Position numbers and translations under genes: made by a program. The notes beneath the pieces were generated by a model, which was given only the letters and a program-made list of their open reading frames with translations, was not told the origin of the DNA and made no database searches. From the NCBI GenBank assembly GCA_902789665.1, contig CADAOY010000004.1, positions 558,001 through 622,000 of the forward strand: DNA of 64,000 bases, read 5' to 3'. This DNA comes from an uncultured Lachnospiraceae bacterium (lineage in GTDB: Bacteria; Bacillota; Clostridia; Lachnospirales; Lachnospiraceae). Below, one piece after another: positions 8,766-17,661 of the stretch. How positions within the stretch are numbered: position 1 is the stretch's first letter; each line of letters begins with the position of its first letter.

Positions 8766-10691
8766 TTACTGCTGAAAAATCGGCCAGTCTGTTCTTGATG
8801 CAAATATGTCTGATCTTGCATATACATATTCATTTGCATAAATTGCATTATATTTATTTATTCTGTAACATCTCATTGAATATACAGGAATATAAGATAC
8901 ATTTGAAACATCAAGATCCATAAGACCTAATATTTCAGGACTGCCCATAATAAAATCAGGATATCCCTTCTCTCCTAATTCATGAAGATAAGCATTAGCC
9001 TCTTCTTCAGAAGGAGTATTATGATCTACATATCTCTTGTTAGGATCTCCATTGTTGAAATTATAAATATAATTTCTTCCCATAGGGTCATAAGCAAGAA
9101 CATCCACGAAATTAACCATATTTACGTAATTATGGTAATCTTCCTTGTATAACTGTCTGATTTCAGTAGAAACTTCCATTGTTCCATCATCATTATACTG
9201 AATATCATTAAGTCTCTCTTCTACTCCTGCACCTGTATATTCATAAGTCCAGGATGATGCAATACTGTAATCATATAAATCATAAGTATCTATAAAAAGA
9301 GCAAGTCTCTTGGCATACCATGAATCTGAATTATAATCATTGTAGCAGGCCATTACAGTCCAGAATAATGGAACAACAACCATGATTCCGCCAAGGAAAT
9401 ACATATATTTCTTTCCAAAACCAGGCATCTGCTCTTCTAACTTATCAAGCAGCTTGATTTTGCCTAAGGTTTCAGGCTTGTCATCAAGGCAGATCCAGAT
9501 AAAGAAAAGTGCAAATAATGAAACAATACCAATATGATGATTATAGAAATAACCAAGTGCTGCATATAAAGCAAATGCTGTATATGGCAGGATAAGAATT
9601 GCTTTTTTCTTAAATACATGTGCAATCATAATTGCTGAAGCAATAATGAATAAAGACATAAAGATGCAAAGTCCTGTAGCATAATCTGCTTTAATTACAT
9701 CAGGAGTCTGCTGAAGTCTTCCAAGTAATGAAACATCACTAAGCAGTGCATCTGCAGGAAGCACAAAGAATGTATAAATTAAACATTTAATGGCTGATGT
9801 ATTGGTCTCTCTTATCTGCGCAAAAGCATTGGATGCAGGGAATATTGAAACAAGTTCTGCTACTGCCAGTACTAAAAGGCATAAAAGTGAGTAAAATCTG
9901 CTGTCTTTAAATACTGTATTAAATGCCTTTTTGTTTTTAAGTTCAACAAGTATTTCAACTGTCCATACAACCGAGAACATGCAGGCAAAAAGCATACCGT
10001 AAGCTGAGCTTAAGCAAAGAAGCAAAAGCGATGCCACATATCTTACCGGATGTTCGTTTCTGCTCTTATAAAAGAATGCAAGAAATACGAAAGCCAAAAA
10101 CATTATTGAATACGGACGACAGATTACTGTGTACTGATAGAATAAAAAGTATGTAAATGGAATAAGACATCTGAATATTCTCTTAAATGGTGCCTTAAAT
10201 ATGATTAATCCGGCAGCAATTGTTGTAAATAACATATTCCAGATTCTAAGGCCGTAATCCATATTTACACCGGTCTTGGCAAATACTGCAAGAAGCAGTG
10301 ACCATAATGCCGGATGACCTTCATAATGAGGAGCATTAAATAAAAGTTCTTTAATTGATGCATCTTTGGCAAGCATCCATGACTGAATCTCGTCATACCA
10401 TGGTTCATGATAAATGAACATTATGATTCCAAGTCCGATAAATGCAACAATTGCAATAAGTTCCGGAAGGTATTTAACTAAAAAATCATTTTCATCATCA
10501 TCGTCTTCTGAACTTTTTTCTTCTGAATTATCTTCAGCCTTTTCTTGTGTTTCTGTTTTTGATTCTTCTTTGGATTTTTCTTTTGAATCTTCTTCTGCCT
10601 TTACTTCTTCGGCAGCATCCTTGAGGTCCTTATCTTCCTTTACCTCTTCATTAAGAACCTCTTCATTATTGACTGTCTTTTCGTTTTCCAT
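8766..10691 (-). CDS. GT-C-like membrane glycosyltransferase, paralogue 2, with acidic N-terminus
   Basis: This protein of about 640 residues is a clear paralogue of its downstream neighbour: HEPWYDEIQSWMLAKD and PHYEGHPALWS (about residues 97-132) match at the same place after the first membrane segment, and the C-terminal ends also agree. The first 70 residues are Glu/Asp/Ser/Lys-rich and presumably cytoplasmic. Two ATGs are possible at 10697 and 10691; AAAGGGG abuts the first and lies 6 bases before the second, so I choose 10691. It follows the SDR gene closely. Transfer of a lipid-linked sugar is inferred from the family, not shown. Confidence 0.8.
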   Translation of the reverse strand: MENEKTVNNEEVLNEEVKEDKDLKDAAEEVKAEEDSKEKSKEESKTETQEKAEDNSEEKSSEDDDDENDFLVKYLPELIAIVAFIGLGIIMFIYHEPWYDEIQSWMLAKDASIKELLFNAPHYEGHPALWSLLLAVFAKTGVNMDYGLRIWNMLFTTIAAGLIIFKAPFKRIFRCLIPFTYFLFYQYTVICRPYSIMFLAFVFLAFFYKSRNEHPVRYVASLLLLCLSSAYGMLFACMFSVVWTVEILVELKNKKAFNTVFKDSRFYSLLCLLVLAVAELVSIFPASNAFAQIRETNTSAIKCLIYTFFVLPADALLSDVSLLGRLQQTPDVIKADYATGLCIFMSLFIIASAIMIAHVFKKKAILILPYTAFALYAALGYFYNHHIGIVSLFALFFIWICLDDKPETLGKIKLLDKLEEQMPGFGKKYMYFLGGIMVVVPLFWTVMACYNDYNSDSWYAKRLALFIDTYDLYDYSIASSWTYEYTGAGVEERLNDIQYNDDGTMEVSTEIRQLYKEDYHNYVNMVNFVDVLAYDPMGRNYIYNFNNGDPNKRYVDHNTPSEEEANAYLHELGEKGYPDFIMGSPEILGLMDLDVSNVSYIPVYSMRCYRINKYNAIYANEYVYARSDIFASRTDWPIFQQ

Positions 10692-10702
10692 TTCCATCCC
10701 CT

Positions 10703-11446
10703 TTAAATATATAATTTAGATAAAAATCTTAAAGCTGTAATCAATATAGTATCTGTAGATACTGATTTATAAAGAGCCGCATCACATATAGCCTTCCTAG
10801 CAACTCTCTTTGGTGTATTCATAAAGAGTGATTTAAATTTCATAAAAGCTTCATCATCATAATATCTTTCACTCTTGTCAAAGAAAGGTGTATCAACAGG
10901 TCCCGGGCATACTGCCATAACATGGATTCTTCTTTTGGCAAGTTCATAATTAAGAGCCCTTGAAAGATTAAGCACATAAGCCTTTGACGCACCATAAACT
11001 GCAAAAGAAGGAAGCGGAATAAATCCGGCACTTGATGCAAGATTAATCATATGACTTCCTTTTCTCATATATGGAATACAGATATGAGCGATATTTGTTA
11101 AAGCCTTGCAGTTTAAGTCAAGCATATATGTCTGGTCTTTAGCTGTTCTTTCCATAAATCTTCCGTGAAGGCCTTCGCCTGCACTCTGGAAAAGCATTCT
11201 TATATTAGGCTCATACTGATCAAGCAAGCCTTCCAAAGCATCGATATCACTTTGTTTTGTAACATCCATCATAATGATTCTTACGCTTCTGTGTAATTTA
11301 GCTGCCAAAGCATTAAGTTTCTCCTCATTACGACCAATAATCCAGATTTCTTCAAGAGAATTAAATCTTCTGTCTATCTCAAGTGTTGCTTCGTAGCCAA
11401 TACCTGAGGATGCACCTGTGATAATCGCGATTTTCCTGCCGTACAT
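10703..11446 (-). CDS. Short-chain dehydrogenase/reductase family protein
   Basis: The 247-residue Rossmann-fold oxidoreductase has the NAD(P)-binding TGASSGIG at residues 10-17, the catalytic serine in INLASSAGF and the catalytic YGASK pair, followed by CPGPVDTPFF. A basic residue after the second strand (IIGRNEEKL) suggests NADP. The usual NNAG motif reads QSAG. The start has AAAGGAGATATATTATG. It lies 12 bases after a lipoprotein gene and 11 bases before the glycosyltransferase pair, so it may modify a sugar or lipid precursor for them. The substrate is unknown. Confidence 0.88.
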   Translation of the reverse strand: MYGRKIAIITGASSGIGYEATLEIDRRFNSLEEIWIIGRNEEKLNALAAKLHRSVRIIMMDVTKQSDIDALEGLLDQYEPNIRMLFQSAGEGLHGRFMERTAKDQTYMLDLNCKALTNIAHICIPYMRKGSHMINLASSAGFIPLPSFAVYGASKAYVLNLSRALNYELAKRRIHVMAVCPGPVDTPFFDKSERYYDDEAFMKFKSLFMNTPKRVARKAICDAALYKSVSTDTILITALRFLSKLYI

Positions 11447-11458
11447 AATATATCTCCT

Positions 11459-12217
11459 TTATAAAGTAATATTTACGCTCTTCTTATTAATTGCTGATCT
11501 TAAATTAAGTGTAAATCCATCTACACCATTTGCCACTGCACTCTCCGGAACTTCTGATACAACCACAAGTCTTATGGTCTCACCTGCTCCAAGCACATCA
11601 TTATGAAGCATCAGATCGTCAAATAAAAGTGTAGTAAGCGCTGTATAATCACTACCATTTCCTTTGAATTTGCCTCTAAGCTGAGCATCAGCAAAATTAA
11701 GGGAAATGATGGTATCTGTTGTATTGGTTACATCAAAATAAGATACGATAAAAGCATTGCCCATGGCTGAAGACATTGTAAATGCCATAGCCTCTCCAGA
11801 ATCAGGATAAGTATCCTTAATATCAGAACCTGCATATGTAATGCTGATTCCCTCAATCTCAACCACATCTTCCAGAGTTGATGCAGATGCCGAAGAACTG
11901 GAGCTTCCGCCGCCTTCAACTTCTATATCATCCGGCGCATTCTCTTTTTCCTGAATCTCTTTAAGAAGTCTTTCTTCTTCCTCAATTCTTGCAAGTTCAG
12001 CCTGTCTTTCAATTTCAACCGCAATGGCAACAGGCTTCTCTTCTTCAGCCAGAAGTTTGGAATTATAATTAACATCATGCTCTAAAAGAATCATGGACAT
12101 ATAGGTTGTAACCTTATCCATATCTTCTTCAGATAAATCAGGTATGGCATTCATACAGCCGGTCAGTATGGTCATACTAAAAGCCAATAATGAAATTGTT
12201 AAGATTTTTTTCTTCAT
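11459..12217 (-). CDS. Putative lipoprotein with C-terminal beta domain
   Basis: The N-terminus MKKKILTISLLAFSMTILTGC is a lipoprotein signal with lipobox LTGC, so the mature protein should be anchored outside the membrane. Residues about 60-95 are a charged helix rich in Glu, then a GGGSSSSSASAS linker, and the last 130 residues form a beta-rich domain of the DUF5067/DUF4352-like type (FIVSYFDVTNTTDTIISL...), often seen in Gram-positive lipoproteins. The start has AAAGGAAAACGGTATG. It sits in the operon between a coiled-coil membrane protein and the SDR. The role is unknown. Confidence 0.8.
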   Translation of the reverse strand: MKKKILTISLLAFSMTILTGCMNAIPDLSEEDMDKVTTYMSMILLEHDVNYNSKLLAEEEKPVAIAVEIERQAELARIEEEERLLKEIQEKENAPDDIEVEGGGSSSSSASASTLEDVVEIEGISITYAGSDIKDTYPDSGEAMAFTMSSAMGNAFIVSYFDVTNTTDTIISLNFADAQLRGKFKGNGSDYTALTTLLFDDLMLHNDVLGAGETIRLVVVSEVPESAVANGVDGFTLNLRSAINKKSVNITL

Positions 12218-12229
12218 ACCGTTTTCCTT

Positions 12230-12850
12230 TTATTCTTCATCTTCTTCATCAAAATTAATTATGATACCCTGTTCTTTAAGTTCTTCTTCCATCATTCTGA
12301 TTTTATTTTCCTTCTTACGAAGTTCCGCATCCTTCTCAGTCAGTTCATCAGACCATTCGGAATACTTATTAATCAGAGCATTCTCATAATTAAGAATATT
12401 AACATTGTCTCCAGTTGTGGTTATATAGAAAAGCACGCCAATTACCACAACAAGCATGGCAATTATTCCAAGACACCAGTAAAGAGCTATTGTGGAAGCA
12501 CTTGTCTTTGTCTTATTACGTTCCTTTTCCTGCTCCATGAACTTGTCATATTTTTCAAGAGTATTCCTGGAATCAAAATCATAGGTGGAATAAAGCGGAA
12601 CCGGCAAAATATCTCCAAGGCTTTCATTCTTCTCAATTCTTGCCTTAATTTCCTTCATGTAGTCCTGACCGATCGGTGTTTTAAAAGTCCTGCTTTCAAT
12701 ACATTTGTTATAAACTTTATATAATAAAACATCATCAGCCTTTGAAAGTTTCTCTTTTAATTTATTAACTTTATCCAGTTCATCTCTTGCAAGATTAGCA
12801 TCTGCCGTATTGGCAAAAAGATAATCTCCAACCTGATTCTCTTTATTCAT
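12230..12850 (-). CDS. Single-pass membrane protein with coiled coil, function unknown
   Basis: The 206-residue protein has a charged cytoplasmic helical part (1-115), one membrane segment at about 120-145, then a short outer or inner helix DELTEKDAELRKKENK predicted to coil, ending in DEEDEE. I do not recognise a family. It is the first gene after a good promoter at 12889-12917 and is followed at 12-base spacing by the lipoprotein gene. The start is supported by AGGAAGAAATTATG. Confidence 0.75.
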   Translation of the reverse strand: MNKENQVGDYLFANTADANLARDELDKVNKLKEKLSKADDVLLYKVYNKCIESRTFKTPIGQDYMKEIKARIEKNESLGDILPVPLYSTYDFDSRNTLEKYDKFMEQEKERNKTKTSASTIALYWCLGIIAMLVVVIGVLFYITTTGDNVNILNYENALINKYSEWSDELTEKDAELRKKENKIRMMEEELKEQGIIINFDEEDEE

Positions 12851-12888
12851 AATTTCTTCCTAAAAACACAATTAACGCATTATGGTTT

Positions 12889-12917
12889 ATTATACCACAA
12901 AAGCTATATTTTGTCAT
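12889..12917 (-). promoter_or_regulatory. Promoter of the long left-hand operon
   Basis: ATGACA, a 17-base spacer and TATAAT occur on the minus strand 39 bases before the first gene. It is the only good promoter seen ahead of the run of 12 close-packed genes from 12850 to 2550. Confidence 0.75.
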
Positions 12918-12985
12918 ATTTTTACTGAAAAAATCCCCGCCACTACCATATATCCAAAATATATACTTATGTAAACTAATCCGTA

Positions 12986-13024
12986 CAAAAAAATAAAAGC
13001 CACGGATTATCGTTTCCATGACTT
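12986..13024 (-). terminator. Intrinsic terminator of tmRNA
   Basis: A 9-bp stem (two G-U pairs) with a 10-base loop is followed by TTATTTTTTTG on the minus strand, beginning about 10 bases past the mature 3' end of tmRNA. Confidence 0.8.
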
Positions 13025-13033
13025 TCATTTAAG

Positions 13034-13374
13034 TGGAGTAGACGGGAGTCGAACCCGTGTCCAAAAATAAATTCCCTGTCCTTCTACTATCATAGTTGCT
13101 TATTAGTAATTCCCCGACTTAAAGGAGAAGCAACACCCCTTTTAAGTCAGGTAGCTTCATGATACGCCCTTGTACTCAAAGCTTTGTACAAGTCGTTTCC
13201 TGCGGTTCATGATGCCCTATATAAACGTGCAGGTCCGAGAATACAGGACAAGCTGCATCTTAGGCAGCTACTGCTAATTTATTATCAGCGTTTATATTTA
13301 GGTTTGTGATGTAACGTATCACATCCGGATAGCTTCTCCAGCTGCATTATCCCTGTCGAAACCTTGACTACCCC
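13034..13374 (-). ncRNA. ssrA: Transfer-messenger RNA
   Basis: The 5' end GGGGTAG pairs with CTACTCC at the 3' end to make the acceptor stem, and GGTTCGACTCCCGTC forms the tRNA-like T arm. The gene does not encode CCA: the discriminator A is followed by CTT. Near the 5' third a short reading frame ends NADNKLAVAA followed by TAA, the proteolysis tag added to stalled proteins; the exact resume codon is not certain. The rest folds as pseudoknot-rich hairpins. It lies downstream of smpB, whose product it needs, and TACAAT sits 7 bases before its first base as a possible -10. Confidence 0.95.
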
Positions 13375-13418
13375 ATATTTAATTGTATATATATTATAAC
13401 CTTTTTAAGGATTATAAT

Positions 13419-13883
13419 CTACAGTTTCAGGCTTTCTCTGAATTCTCTTTCCACAGAACGCTTAAGATCTTTCTTTGCAATATCTTCACGTTTGTCATAT
13501 AACTTCTTACCTTTGCAAAGTCCAATCTCAACCTTGGCCTTACCATTTTTAAAATAAACCGACAAAGGTATAATGGCATAACCCTTTTCAGATGCCTTAC
13601 TTGCAAGCTTGATTATCTCAGATTTATGAAGAAGAAGCTTACGTACTCTCATGGGGTCTTTATTAAATATATTACCCTTTTCATAAGGTGAAATATTCAT
13701 CGCATTTATAAAAGCCTCGTTATGGTCTATATTCACATAAGCTTCTTTAATGGAGCATTTCCCTAATCTTAAACTCTTAACTTCAGTTCCTGCAAGGGCA
13801 ATGCCGCATTCATACTTTTCTTCAACGAAATAATCGTGATATGCTTTTTTATTATTTGCAATTAATTTGCTGCCTTCACTCAT
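13419..13883 (-). CDS. smpB: SsrA-binding protein SmpB
   Basis: The protein binds tmRNA and brings it to stalled ribosomes for trans-translation. Family marks are [19 protein letters not shown] at the N-terminus, [32 protein letters not shown] and [16 protein letters not shown] followed by the basic tail. I place the start at the ATG at 13883, preceded by AGGTGAG; an in-frame GTG at 13892 overlaps rnr. One base separates the rnr stop from this start. The order rnr-smpB-ssrA is classic in Firmicutes. Confidence 0.96.
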   Translation of the reverse strand: MSEGSKLIANNKKAYHDYFVEEKYECGIALAGTEVKSLRLGKCSIKEAYVNIDHNEAFINAMNISPYEKGNIFNKDPMRVRKLLLHKSEIIKLASKASEKGYAIIPLSVYFKNGKAKVEIGLCKGKKLYDKREDIAKKDLKRSVEREFRESLKL

Positions 13884-13884
13884 T

Positions 13885-15816
13885 TTACTCACCTAAATCA
13901 AAATCAATGGTTCTGGATGATACATCAACATTTATAACCCTGATTTTAATACTGTCTCCCAGTCGGTATTTCAAATTTCTTCTATTCGATCTCACCTCTT
14001 TAGTTTTATCGTCATAGAATAATTTTTCTTTACCTCTCTGTCCTAATCTTATCATACCTTCAATGGTATTTGGAAGCATAACAAACATTCCAAAATCAGT
14101 CACTCCCGATACAACGCCTTCATATTCCTCGCCAATTCTTTCAATCATATACTGTGCTTTCTTAAGGCGGTTAACCTCTCTTTCAGCCTGAACTGCCCTT
14201 CTTTCACAGTTTGAAGATGATGCAGCAAGGCCTTCCAAAGTCATATTATAATAATTAATCTTATCATCATCCATACGATTATTTAAATAATCCTTGATAA
14301 TTCGATGCACCAGCAAGTCCGGATATCGTCTGATTGGAGATGTAAAATGGCAGTAATAATCAGACGCCAGTCCAAAATGCCTGTTCTGATATGAAGAATA
14401 TCTTGCCTGATTCATGCATCTTAAAGTCATAAAGGAAACAAAGGCTTCCTCACTCTTTCCTTCCACACTCTTAAGAAGTTTCTGAATTTCCATTGGATGA
14501 ACCTTGCCATGGTTGGTCTTAATCGTAATTCCCATGGTATGAAGAGTATTTTTAAGTTCATCGATTTTATCAGCGCCCGGCTCCTCATGAATTCTGTATA
14601 CACAAGGCATATGTTCATCATAAAGCGCCTTAGCCACAGTCTCATTGGCCATTATCATAAAATCCTCGATAATTCTGGACGCTTCATTTCTCTCATGAGC
14701 CCTGATAATAACAGGAAATCCCTCATCATTAAGAATAATCTCACTCTCATCTATGTTAAAATCAATGCCTCCTCTATCCTGCCTTCTTTTTCTGATAATG
14801 AGGGACAGTTCGTGCATTAAAGGAAAAATATGAGCAATATCATTATATTTATCATTCTCTTCCTTATCACCATCAAGTATCTTTTGCACTGATACATAAC
14901 TCATTCTGTGATTAACATTAATTACAGTTTCAGCGATTTGGTGAGAAATAACATTACCCTTATTATCAATATCCATGATGCAGGATAAAGTAAGTCTGTC
15001 CACCTGTTCATTTAAAGAGCAGATTCCATTTGACAGTTTCTTAGGAAGCATCGGAATAACCCTGTTGCAAAGATATGCGCTGGTACCTCTTTTGATTGCT
15101 TCTTCATTAAGTTTCGAGCCCAAAGTTACATACTCTGAAACATCAGCAATCGAGACATAAAGCCTGTACATATCGCCATTCTTTTCGATGGATATGGCAT
15201 CATCAAGATCCTTAGCGCTGTCAGAGTCAATGGTAACAGTTATCTTATCCCTTAAATCCATTCTTTTAGCGGCATCTTCAGGGGAAACACTGTCGGGAAT
15301 CTTCTCAGCCTCAGCCATTACTTCTTCCGGAAATTTATCAGGAATATTCATGGATTCCACAATAGCTCTTATATCAACACCCGGTTCATCCTTATAACCG
15401 ATTATTTCAATTATCTCTCCCTCTGCGTGAGAGTTTCTTGAAGCCGGATACTCAGTAATCTTACAGATAACCATCTGACCATCCTTTGCTCCATTTATGT
15501 CTTTTTTAGGGATAAATATATCTTCTTTTAAAACTTTTCCATCCGGAATCACAAAGCCGAAATCCTTACTTTTATCAAGCACGCCAACCACTTTTGTAAT
15601 GCCTCTTTCAAGAATTTCAACAACCTTTCCTTCATCCTTCTTTCCGGCTCTTTTTAAGGTAATTTCAACTTTAACCTTATCTTTTTCAAAAGCCCCGTTT
15701 CGATCAGATGACGGAATATATACAGAATAATTCTCATCCACATCCACAAAACCGCCTCTTGGCCCGGATACGTATATTCCCTCTATATATGCAATTTTGC
15801 CTTTCTTTTTTCCCAA
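13885..15816 (-). CDS. rnr: Ribonuclease R, short N-terminus, TTG start
   Basis: The 3'-5' exoribonuclease degrades structured RNA and works with tmRNA in clearing stalled mRNA. Cold-shock domains occupy about residues 1-150, the RNB catalytic domain has [15 protein letters not shown] (metal-binding aspartates), and an S1 domain near the end reads [19 protein letters not shown]. At 643 residues it is shorter than the usual 700-800, lacking the N-terminal helix-turn-helix domain. An in-frame TGA lies 9 bases upstream of the TTG, so the start cannot be further out; AGAGG precedes it. The C-terminal basic tail is also missing. Confidence 0.93.
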   Translation of the reverse strand: MGKKKGKIAYIEGIYVSGPRGGFVDVDENYSVYIPSSDRNGAFEKDKVKVEITLKRAGKKDEGKVVEILERGITKVVGVLDKSKDFGFVIPDGKVLKEDIFIPKKDINGAKDGQMVICKITEYPASRNSHAEGEIIEIIGYKDEPGVDIRAIVESMNIPDKFPEEVMAEAEKIPDSVSPEDAAKRMDLRDKITVTIDSDSAKDLDDAISIEKNGDMYRLYVSIADVSEYVTLGSKLNEEAIKRGTSAYLCNRVIPMLPKKLSNGICSLNEQVDRLTLSCIMDIDNKGNVISHQIAETVINVNHRMSYVSVQKILDGDKEENDKYNDIAHIFPLMHELSLIIRKRRQDRGGIDFNIDESEIILNDEGFPVIIRAHERNEASRIIEDFMIMANETVAKALYDEHMPCVYRIHEEPGADKIDELKNTLHTMGITIKTNHGKVHPMEIQKLLKSVEGKSEEAFVSFMTLRCMNQARYSSYQNRHFGLASDYYCHFTSPIRRYPDLLVHRIIKDYLNNRMDDDKINYYNMTLEGLAASSSNCERRAVQAEREVNRLKKAQYMIERIGEEYEGVVSGVTDFGMFVMLPNTIEGMIRLGQRGKEKLFYDDKTKEVRSNRRNLKYRLGDSIKIRVINVDVSSRTIDFDLGE

Positions 15817-15852
15817 AATTAATCAACCTCTGGTTTAAAACCTTTTTTTGCA

Positions 15853-15924
15853 ATCGAGTAGGGGTCCCTACTCGATGTCCGTTAGGTGCAAATGCAGACT
15901 TGCAAGCAAGTCTTCACTTGCACC
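15853..15924. repeat. Nested palindromic element between secG and rnr
   Basis: Two hairpins stand side by side. The first has a perfect 11-bp stem with a 2-base centre (15853-15876). The second (15885-15924) has a 7-bp outer stem GGTGCAA/TTGCACC enclosing a perfect 7-bp inner stem GACTTGC/GCAAGTC. No gene or promoter is evident here. The compact arrangement is unlike an intrinsic terminator and looks like a dispersed intergenic element or an RNA leader for rnr. Confidence 0.6.
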
Positions 15925-15934
15925 CTCTTCGCTC

Positions 15935-15968
15935 AAAAAAAAGCGCCCTCTTAAATTAAGAGAGCGCT
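15935..15968 (-). terminator. Intrinsic terminator after secG
   Basis: A stem of about 12 bp (AGCGC-CTCTTAA with one mismatch) is followed directly by eight T on the minus strand, 20 bases after the secG stop. Confidence 0.9.
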
Positions 15969-15988
15969 GTAAATAACTAAATAACTAT

Positions 15989-16228
15989 TTAGAATATGGT
16001 CAGATTTAAAACAACCGCAAGTACGATAAAACCTATCGCCAGAATTCTTGTTATCTTTACAAGAACACCTTCCATAGATCTGCCCTTATTCCTGCCCCAG
16101 TAGCTTTCAGCCATACCGCCGATAGAACCGAGACCAGCACTTTTGCCCTCCTGCATTAATACAAGGAATGTTAATGCAACACATATTATAATAAAAAGAA
16201 TAGTTAAAACTATTTTAAGTACGTCCAT
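15989..16228 (-). CDS. secG: Preprotein translocase subunit SecG
   Basis: The 79-residue membrane protein has two hydrophobic helices joined by the conserved loop VLMQEGKSAGLGSIGG, the hallmark of SecG. It associates with SecYE and helps protein export. It has its own promoter (16269-16297) and terminator. secG is found just upstream of rnr in many Firmicutes, as here. Confidence 0.95.
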   Translation of the reverse strand: MDVLKIVLTILFIIICVALTFLVLMQEGKSAGLGSIGGMAESYWGRNKGRSMEGVLVKITRILAIGFIVLAVVLNLTIF

Positions 16229-16268
16229 AATTAAACCTATATCCTTTCGTTAGGCCACTAACTGTCTT

Positions 16269-16297
16269 AATATATCATAGTAAAATGGTAAATGCAA
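16269..16297 (-). promoter_or_regulatory. Promoter of secG
   Basis: TTGCAT, a 17-base spacer and TATATT lie on the minus strand 40 bases before the secG start. Confidence 0.65.
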
Positions 16298-16304
16298 GAA
16301 AAAA

Positions 16305-17471
16305 TTATAACATTTCCGTTTCAAACTTAATTGTCAGTTTATACTGAGGATAGTCTTTGGCAAGATTCTCAGTAATAGTTTTATTAATATCTTCAGGCTT
16401 ATATTTACAGTCAAAAGGAACCGGAAGTTCAAATATAATGCACAATCCTTCCTCTTTTGCCGTCACCCTGAAATCATGATATTTAAGGCGTTTATCAATA
16501 TCTGAAAGTTTTTCATTAATATAAGCCTTTAATACATCAACAACTTCATTATCCACCTGAACCGGGTCTACATGAATCGATGCATCTATTCCAAGTGTAT
16601 TTTCAATTTCACTTTCTATTTCATCGATAACATCATGTACCAAAACAAGATTATTTCGGTAATCAACCTCTGCGTGAAGTGAAAGCATTCTTCTGTTTGG
16701 ACCGTAATCATGAATTACCAGGTCATGATATCCAAGAATCATCTTCTGCTTTTTAACAATGTTTTCTATTCTTTCAACAAGTTCCGGATCAGGCTTCGTT
16801 CCAAGAAGCGGTGAAGACGTTTCTTTAAGCGCATTTATTCCGGCTCTAAGTACAAAAAGCGAAACCACAATACCTGCATAGGCATCAATGTTGATTTTAA
16901 AGAAATAATAAATAACAGCAGATGCTATAACCACACTTGTTGCAAGCACGTCGCTTGCACTGTCGAGCGCCGTAGCCCTCAAAGTTGCCGAGCCAAGACG
17001 TTTCCCATAAAAGAAATTATATGAACTCATATAAATCTTAACAAGCACTGATATTATCATAATAATCAGCGCCCATATACTGATATTAATCTCACTCGGA
17101 TTAAAAATCTCCGCAATGGATGTATGGAATAATTCAAAAGCCATGAGAATAATAACTATGGATACCACAAGGCCGGAAATATATTCCATTCTGCCATGTC
17201 CAAAAGGATGCTCTTTATCAGGTTTCTGCCTTGATACAACAAAACCAAATAATGTCACTAACGAACTTCCTGCATCCGAAAGGTTATTTAACGCATCAGC
17301 AAGAATTGATACAGAAGATGCAAAAAAGCTTAATAATATTTTAAATACAAATAATAAAACATTAAGTATGATTCCAAAAATGGCACAAATTATGCCATAT
17401 GATGTTCTTACCTTTGCATCTTCAATATTCTTATAATCTTTAATAAATATCCTGGAAAGTAATAAAATCAT
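16305..17471 (-). CDS. Cation diffusion facilitator family transporter
   Basis: The 388-residue protein has six membrane segments in its first 220 residues, with metal-site motifs SILADALNNLSDAG in helix 2, HPFGHGRMEY after it and TALDSASDVLAT in helix 5, as in proton-coupled zinc, iron or manganese exporters. A cytoplasmic dimerisation domain follows (GYHDLVIHDYGPN ... HVDP). About 80 further residues after that make it longer than the usual 300. The metal cannot be told. The start is weakly supported (GGAG 12 bases upstream). It is 16 bases after the 57-residue microprotein gene. Confidence 0.9.
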   Translation of the reverse strand: MILLLSRIFIKDYKNIEDAKVRTSYGIICAIFGIILNVLLFVFKILLSFFASSVSILADALNNLSDAGSSLVTLFGFVVSRQKPDKEHPFGHGRMEYISGLVVSIVIILMAFELFHTSIAEIFNPSEINISIWALIIMIISVLVKIYMSSYNFFYGKRLGSATLRATALDSASDVLATSVVIASAVIYYFFKINIDAYAGIVVSLFVLRAGINALKETSSPLLGTKPDPELVERIENIVKKQKMILGYHDLVIHDYGPNRRMLSLHAEVDYRNNLVLVHDVIDEIESEIENTLGIDASIHVDPVQVDNEVVDVLKAYINEKLSDIDKRLKYHDFRVTAKEEGLCIIFELPVPFDCKYKPEDINKTITENLAKDYPQYKLTIKFETEML

Positions 17472-17487
17472 TACTCAACTTAAGCTC

Positions 17488-17661
17488 CTACCTGTGATAA
17501 TTATTCTCTTTCACATAATAACGGATCGAGCCTTCGGCAAAATGATTGTAAGAACCGGTGCTGTCACCAAAATCATTGGATTTCTTCAAAAGCAATCCAG
17601 TAATAAATACAGATAAAGAAACAGCAATTAATAAGCCAAGTATAAATCCAAGTCCACTCAT
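17488..17661 (-). CDS. 57-residue membrane microprotein linked to zinc-ribbon protein 1
   Basis: The short frame begins MSGLGFILGLLIAVSLSVFI and has one membrane helix (residues 3-25) then LLKKSNDFGDSTGSYNHF and a polar tail. Its ATG overlaps the stop of the 420-residue zinc-ribbon gene by one base (TAATG), so it is translated by coupling. A similar layout (helix then KSN and a Gly/Ser/Asp tail) appears in the 42-residue microprotein at 18936-19064, which follows the other zinc-ribbon paralogue. The function is unknown. Confidence 0.65.
   Translation of the reverse strand: MSGLGFILGLLIAVSLSVFITGLLLKKSNDFGDSTGSYNHFAEGSIRYYVKENNYHR

Noticed and set aside
15708-15959. 83-residue plus-strand frame across the hairpin element
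   Set aside because: It starts inside rnr on the opposite strand and runs through palindromes and a terminator; the amino-acid string is a by-product of the repeat.
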